The notes under the pieces are model-generated. The model was not told where the DNA came from, did not search any database, and saw only the letters and a program-made list of their open reading frames with translations. A stretch of 64,000 nucleotides of DNA from the NCBI RefSeq assembly GCF_900636825.1, contig NZ_LR134318.1:4139501-4203500 (forward strand). Reading direction: 5' to 3'. Positions 59,978 to 64,000 of the stretch are shown here, in pieces. Every line of letters begins with the position of its first letter. The first letter of the stretch is position 1. This stretch comes from Pseudomonas fluorescens. GTDB lineage: Bacteria; Pseudomonadota; Gammaproteobacteria; Pseudomonadales; Pseudomonadaceae. A program made the translations under genes and the position numbers.

Positions 59978-60475
59978 ATGAGCCGTTATCGCCCTCCCCG
60001 CACCGCCGGCACCGCGCTGATCACCCCCGAAGGTGAAGCGCGGATGCGCGCCGAGTTCCATGAGCTGTGGCATGTGCGCCGCCCCCAGGTCACGCAAGCT
60101 GTCAGTGAAGCGGCGGCGCAGGGTGATCGCTCGGAAAACGCCGAGTACACCTACGGCAAAAAGATGCTGCGCGAGATCGACAGCCGGGTGCGCTTTCTGA
60201 CCAAACGCCTGGAAGCGCTCAAGGTCGTCAGCGAGAAACCCAGCGACCCGAATAAAGTCTATTTTGGCGCTTGGGTGACCATCGAAGACGAAGACGGCAA
60301 ACAGTCGCGCTACCGCATCGTCGGCCCGGATGAACTGGATTTGAAATCGGGTCTGATCAGCATCGACTCGCCGCTGGCCCGCGCCTTGATTGGCAAGGCG
60401 CTGGACGCGGAAGTCCGGGTGCAGACGCCAACCGGCGAGCAGTTCGTTTACATCGTGGCGATTGAATACCCCTGA
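59978..60475 (+). CDS. greB: Transcription elongation factor GreB
   Basis: This 165-residue protein has the N-terminal coiled coil with the acidic tip in AAQGDRSENAEYTYGKK (Asp and Glu for transcript cleavage) and the C-terminal FKBP-like domain ending in VQTPTGEQFVYIVAIEY. The start MSRYRPPRTAGTALITPEG is typical of GreB. It rescues backtracked RNA polymerase. It follows ybbP by 34 bases in the same direction. Confidence 0.95.
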   Translation: MSRYRPPRTAGTALITPEGEARMRAEFHELWHVRRPQVTQAVSEAAAQGDRSENAEYTYGKKMLREIDSRVRFLTKRLEALKVVSEKPSDPNKVYFGAWVTIEDEDGKQSRYRIVGPDELDLKSGLISIDSPLARALIGKALDAEVRVQTPTGEQFVYIVAIEYP

Positions 60476-60481
60476 GCCGGA

Positions 60482-60790
60482 TCAACGACGGGTAATCAGA
60501 CCTTGGCGCGCGACGCGGGTCAGTTGCTTGATCATTTCCGGCGCATCTTCTGCACTGGACGCCTGAATCACTGCAAGATCGAAACTGTCATTGGCAAACC
60601 GCGCCAGCGACTCGCCGTCTTCAACGAACTGGATCAGGAACGCGGCAGGACCGCCGCTGCGACGTGGCCAGCCATCGAGATAACGCAACAGCGTCGGCTG
60701 ATGTTTGCCGCCAAGAAGGATTTTCGGGTTGCGCTGGGTGATATGTGCCGTGATCGGCGCGGGACGTGCTGGAGGGCGTAGTGCGTTCAT
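60482..60790 (-). CDS. Conserved hypothetical protein (about 102 residues)
   Basis: This small cytoplasmic protein starts MNALRPPARPAPITAHI. Its middle, PKILLGGKHQPTLLRYLDGWPRRSGG, and the end (EDAPEMIKQLTRVARQGLI) suggest a compact alpha/beta fold. No named family was recognised. The start seven codons downstream of the first ATG is preferred. It is convergent with greB. Confidence 0.7.
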   Translation of the reverse strand: MNALRPPARPAPITAHITQRNPKILLGGKHQPTLLRYLDGWPRRSGGPAAFLIQFVEDGESLARFANDSFDLAVIQASSAEDAPEMIKQLTRVARQGLITRR

Positions 60791-60993
60791 CGTGTCGTGT
60801 CTCTGCCTCAAATGTCTGCATGGCAGGTGAGAGGCAACACCGAACCAGCGCTTTAGCGGTATTTCGAAGCCCTGTTCCAGCTTCTGACGGCAACTGTTGA
60901 AGTCACCTGGCGCCCCGCAAGTAGCTGTTTAAATCGGCGCATGGGCAACATCCTAGAGAACGTGACCGATCGGTGTCAAGAATCAGCCGCAAC

Positions 60994-61024
60994 AAAAAAA
61001 GGCCCGCTCAATGCGGGCCTTTTG
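60994..61024 (-). terminator. doxX terminator
   Basis: AAAAAAAGGCCCGC, a short loop and GCGGGCCTTTT form a stem with the long T-run on the minus strand, just after doxX. Confidence 0.9.
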
Positions 61025-61039
61025 CTTGAGCCAGAGCCT

Positions 61040-61474
61040 TCAACCGGCGATGGCGCGATCCGCCGAAAGCTTGCGGGCGCCTTCGATCAGCACCGCGATG
61101 CTGCCGGCCAGCAAGGCCAGGGCGAACTCATAACCGTTGTTGGCCATGAACAGACCGTTGCCGATATGCACCGAGAAAATCGCGACCAGCGAGAGGAACG
61201 CCAGACCCAGCGCCGCCGGACGAACCAGCAGACCGATGATCAGCGCCAGACCGGCGAAGAATTCGGTACCGCCCGCCAGCGAAGCCATCAGGTAGCCCGG
61301 GGTCAGACCGATGCTTTCCATCCATTGCGCGGTGCCGGCCAGGCCGTAACCACCGAACAGACCAAAGAGTTTCTGCGAACCGTGGGCGGCGAAGATCACG
61401 CCGACAGCAATGCGCAGGACAGTCAGGCCGTAACCGGCACGGGTGAACAGAACCTTGTTGATCAGAGAGCTCAT
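61040..61474 (-). CDS. DoxX family membrane protein
   Basis: This 144-residue inner-membrane protein has four hydrophobic helices, starting MSSLINKVLFTRAGYGLTVLRIAVGVIFAAHG. GSQKLFGLFGGYGLAGT is the family's conserved segment. Members are linked to thiol or redox stress or to quinone-type reductases; nothing nearby narrows it. The start follows AAGGAATGCACC. Confidence 0.9.
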   Translation of the reverse strand: MSSLINKVLFTRAGYGLTVLRIAVGVIFAAHGSQKLFGLFGGYGLAGTAQWMESIGLTPGYLMASLAGGTEFFAGLALIIGLLVRPAALGLAFLSLVAIFSVHIGNGLFMANNGYEFALALLAGSIAVLIEGARKLSADRAIAG

Positions 61475-61587
61475 GGTGCATTCCTTGTGGTGCAGAAGTG
61501 TTTATGTGTTTGGGTTGGTCGCCATATTAATCAGTTTATTCCATGTTTAAAGCGCAAATATTTCGCCATAACAATCGAATTATTAGA

Positions 61588-63009
61588 TTACTTCCGTGTG
61601 ACCACTTTCTGCTGCGCGGGCTCCAGAGACTCGCGCTGTCGGTCGAATGCCAAGTAGTACTTGTTCACGCTATTAACATAGCTGACCGGCCCCATTCCCA
61701 CCTGCTCCATGGCGATGCGCTCGACCTGAAAAAACCATTGGTTGGGGTTCAAGCCGCGACGGCGGGCTTCGGCGCGCATGCCCTGCACGCGTTCCGGGCC
61801 GATGTTGTAGGCCGCGAGCGTAAACGCCATGCGCTCGCGCTCGTTGAGCTTGGGACTGTTGAAGAACTTGCGGCGGATCATTGCCAGGTACTTGGCACCG
61901 GCCTGCACGTTTGCATCCAGATTCTGGATATTGTTGACACCCACCCGTTGTGCGGCGGACGGCGTGATCTGCATCAACCCGGTCGGCCCGCTGCCGCTGC
62001 GGGCATTGGGCTGCAAGCGCGATTCCTTGAAGGCCAGCGCGGCGAGGTTGAGCCAGTCCATGTTTTGCGCATCGGCGTGTTTCTGCAGGGTTGGGCGCAA
62101 CTTCTCCAGACGTTGGCGATCAGCCTTGGCCAGCGGATTGTGCACTTGATACAGGCGTCGGTAGATGCGCAGAAACGCCGCGTCTTCGTTTGAGGGTTTC
62201 TTGTAACCGGTGAGAAAGCGATCGATGCTTGCACGCAACATCGACGCGTCGCGTCGCACGAACCAATGCTCCTCGCCCGGCTCGCCGAGGTTGAGTTGCC
62301 GGTCGAGACGCAGCTTCGGCAGAATCTTGCCCCAGCGTTCGGCAATCGGTTGTTCGACAATGGTCAGGTGAAAGATCCCGCCCTGGACCATTTCCAGCAC
62401 ATCCTCCACCGCCAGCGTCGGATCGACCCATTCGATGTTGATCGGCGCCAGTTTGTGCAGCGCCAGTTTCTGATTGAGCTGACTGACCGCCTCCCCCGCG
62501 GCGCTGCCGGTTGGTAACGCGAGGGTCTTGCCGGAAAGCTGCTCGACTTTGGTGTAGCGCCGCTCGCCCTTGATACCGACCAGCACCAACGGCACATTAC
62601 TGGCGATCGGTTCGCTGCTGGCGACCGCATAACCGGATGGCAGATCGAGCAACTCGCCCGGCGCGACCATGTCGCCCTCGCCACGCTGCAAGGCACCGAG
62701 CAATTGGTCCTTGGCTTTGGGAATGATCTTGAGGGTGACTTCCTGGCCGTCGCGGGCATGGCCGTTGAGGTATTGCTCGAACGCGCGCAGGCGATGGTAT
62801 TCGACGCCGATGGCCTGGCCCTGAACTTCGCCGGAGCTGTTGCGGCTCTGATTGACCAGCACGCGCAACACTCGGCTGCTGCGGATATCCGACAGGTCGC
62901 GCACTTTCGTCGCTGGCACGGCTTGCAGCGGCCCGGGCAGGCGCGCGACCGCCGTCATCGGCAGCAGCAACGCACCACACAACAGGAGCAAAACCGAGGG
63001 ACGAAACAT
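61588..63009 (-). CDS. mltF: MltF-like lytic transglycosylase with SBP domain
   Basis: This 473-residue exported protein has a signal peptide (ending near AVARLP), a periplasmic-binding-type domain (about 45-285) and a lytic transglycosylase SLT domain (300-450). The catalytic glutamate lies in ALAFKESRLQPNARS, with GPTGLMQITPSAA and LAAYNIGPERV following. This is the MltF arrangement, in which the first domain regulates murein cleavage. A tail after KYYLAFDRQRESLEP is short. It points away from tatD. Confidence 0.9.
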   Translation of the reverse strand: MFRPSVLLLLCGALLLPMTAVARLPGPLQAVPATKVRDLSDIRSSRVLRVLVNQSRNSSGEVQGQAIGVEYHRLRAFEQYLNGHARDGQEVTLKIIPKAKDQLLGALQRGEGDMVAPGELLDLPSGYAVASSEPIASNVPLVLVGIKGERRYTKVEQLSGKTLALPTGSAAGEAVSQLNQKLALHKLAPINIEWVDPTLAVEDVLEMVQGGIFHLTIVEQPIAERWGKILPKLRLDRQLNLGEPGEEHWFVRRDASMLRASIDRFLTGYKKPSNEDAAFLRIYRRLYQVHNPLAKADRQRLEKLRPTLQKHADAQNMDWLNLAALAFKESRLQPNARSGSGPTGLMQITPSAAQRVGVNNIQNLDANVQAGAKYLAMIRRKFFNSPKLNERERMAFTLAAYNIGPERVQGMRAEARRRGLNPNQWFFQVERIAMEQVGMGPVSYVNSVNKYYLAFDRQRESLEPAQQKVVTRK

Positions 63010-63244
63010 CCACTCTCCGAAAGGATACGGGGCGATTGCGCCGTCAAATAGGCGACATCACCGGCGAAAACAGAGCGCTTTGTGCGCTGGTAAAGTGCGA
63101 GAGACTGGCACAGTGATGGCATTACTGCCACCCCACGGTCTTCCGCGGCCTCAACAGACAGTCATAAGTCATTGTAGTTCTTGGCTTTTCTTATGAATCT
63201 ACAGCTCTGGTATGCTTTCCGGCCTTCGGCCCGAGGTAGCAACC
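63010..63244. other. Divergent spacer mltF-tatD
   Basis: These 235 bases should hold both promoters. No gene, REP or clear operator is seen. Confidence 0.4.
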
Positions 63245-64000
63245 ATGCAACTCATCGATATCGGCGTCAACCTGACCAACCCAAGTTTCGCCGACAAACA
63301 CCAGGGCGTGCTTGACCGCGCCTATGCCGCCGGGGTCTGCCAACTGGTGCTGACCGGCACCAGCGTCGAGGGCAGCGAACAGGCGCTGGAGCTGTGCCAG
63401 CAACTCGATGAAAGCGGCCAGCGACTGTTCGCCACTGCCGGTATTCACCCGCACTCGGCCAGTGACTGGAACGCCGACAGCGCCCGCCGCTTGCGCAGTT
63501 TGCTGAAGGAATCGAACGTCGTTGCCGTAGGCGAATGCGGACTGGACTTCAACCGCGATTTCTCTCCCCGCCCGCAACAGGAGAAAGTCCTCGAAGAACA
63601 TTTGGCAATGGCGGTCGAGCTGCAACTGCCCGTGTTTCTGCATGAGCGCGATGCCAGTCAGCGTTTGCTGGAAATCCTCAGAGATTTCCGCGATCAACTG
63701 CCGGCCGCTGTGGTGCATTGCTTCACTGGCGAACAAAAAGCCTTGTTCAGTTACCTCGACCTGGATTTGCACATCGGCATCACCGGCTGGATCTGCGATG
63801 AACGCCGAGGCACGCATCTGCATCCGTTGGTCAAAGAGATCAAACCGGGGCGGTTGATGCTGGAGAGCGATGCGCCTTATCTGCTGCCGCGCACGCTGCG
63901 ACCGAAACCGAAAAACGGCCGCAATGAGCCGGCATATCTGACCGAAGTGCTGCGCGAGGTTGCGCTGCATCGCGGCGAGACCGAAGAAGCACTGGCCGCG
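63245..64000 (+). CDS. tatD: TatD-family metal-dependent deoxyribonuclease (3' end beyond the window)
   Basis: This TIM-barrel hydrolase runs off the right edge after 252 codons. The N-terminus MQLIDIGVNLTNPSFADKHQ, GIHPHSA, AVGECGLDF, the metal histidines in FLHERDASQ and VVHCFTG, and the Asp in LMLESDAPYLLPR are TatD signatures. TatD proteins are 3'-5' exonucleases linked to DNA repair. Little more than the last few residues is likely missing. Confidence 0.92.
   Translation, partial: MQLIDIGVNLTNPSFADKHQGVLDRAYAAGVCQLVLTGTSVEGSEQALELCQQLDESGQRLFATAGIHPHSASDWNADSARRLRSLLKESNVVAVGECGLDFNRDFSPRPQQEKVLEEHLAMAVELQLPVFLHERDASQRLLEILRDFRDQLPAAVVHCFTGEQKALFSYLDLDLHIGITGWICDERRGTHLHPLVKEIKPGRLMLESDAPYLLPRTLRPKPKNGRNEPAYLTEVLREVALHRGETEEALAA

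Overview
The window looks like about 64 kb of chromosome from a fluorescent Pseudomonas. It has high GC, several copies of the Pseudomonas REP hairpins (GTAGGAGCTGCCGAAGG and GTGGGAGCTGGCTTGCC types), and typical Pseudomonas genes: oprI, EF-P with Arg32 next to earP, class II DAHP synthase, cysB, alaA, htpX and tesA-ybbA-ybbP. No tRNA, rRNA or CRISPR was seen. The assignment rests on recognising protein families and repeats by eye; no search was run.

Layout. 0-7 kb: CPA2 K+/H+ antiporter and Amt (convergent), a YqjD/YqjE-like envelope operon, an EAL phosphodiesterase and dgt. 7.4-18.6 kb: signalling genes, namely a BvgA/EvgA-type regulator with its BvgS-type hybrid kinase, a Cache-HAMP-GAF-HD-GYP protein, a free-methionine sulfoxide reductase with an ATPase gene, and a second hybrid kinase. 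18.5-20.1 kb: thiol and oxidative repair (MarR/OhrR-like, glutathione peroxidase, MsrB). 20.3-31.7 kb: housekeeping genes alaA, htpX, tpm, ygiD, deaD, an enoyl-CoA hydratase-like gene, a spermidine synthase-like gene, class II DAHP synthase and a YcaQ-type glycosylase. The last two are separated by a fourfold tandem repeat. 31.7-37 kb: regulators, a TauE/SafE exporter, ohrR-ohr and an esterase. 37-48.4 kb: efp/earP, a Gre-like factor, cysB, usp, 5'-nucleotidase, panE, thioredoxin, PilZ, class I DAHP synthase, oprI and an L,D-transpeptidase. 56-64 kb: tesA, ybbAP, greB, doxX, mltF and tatD (cut by the window end).

The most unusual part is 48,681-56,428, a 7.7-kb integrative element inserted in the coding sequence of the arylesterase gene tesA. 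It is bounded by an 18-bp direct repeat with one mismatch, lying over the LQQNLA codons. The element brings its own tesA 3' end, so the host gene stays intact as a chimera, and the displaced original 3' end remains as a remnant at the left junction. Its cargo is a tyrosine recombinase, a four-gene His-Xaa-Ser (Hxs) peptide-modification operon (a precursor with an HSS repeat tail, HxsD, and the radical SAM proteins HxsB and HxsC), a relic of a second integrase, a repeat-rich segment, an unrecognised HTH-like protein, a KilA-N protein and a 34-residue Trp-rich micro-ORF.

The Hxs families have been named in protein-family databases, but to my knowledge the product and function are not established. 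A compact version with a short exported-looking precursor on a gene-restoring tesA element is the best candidate here for something poorly described.
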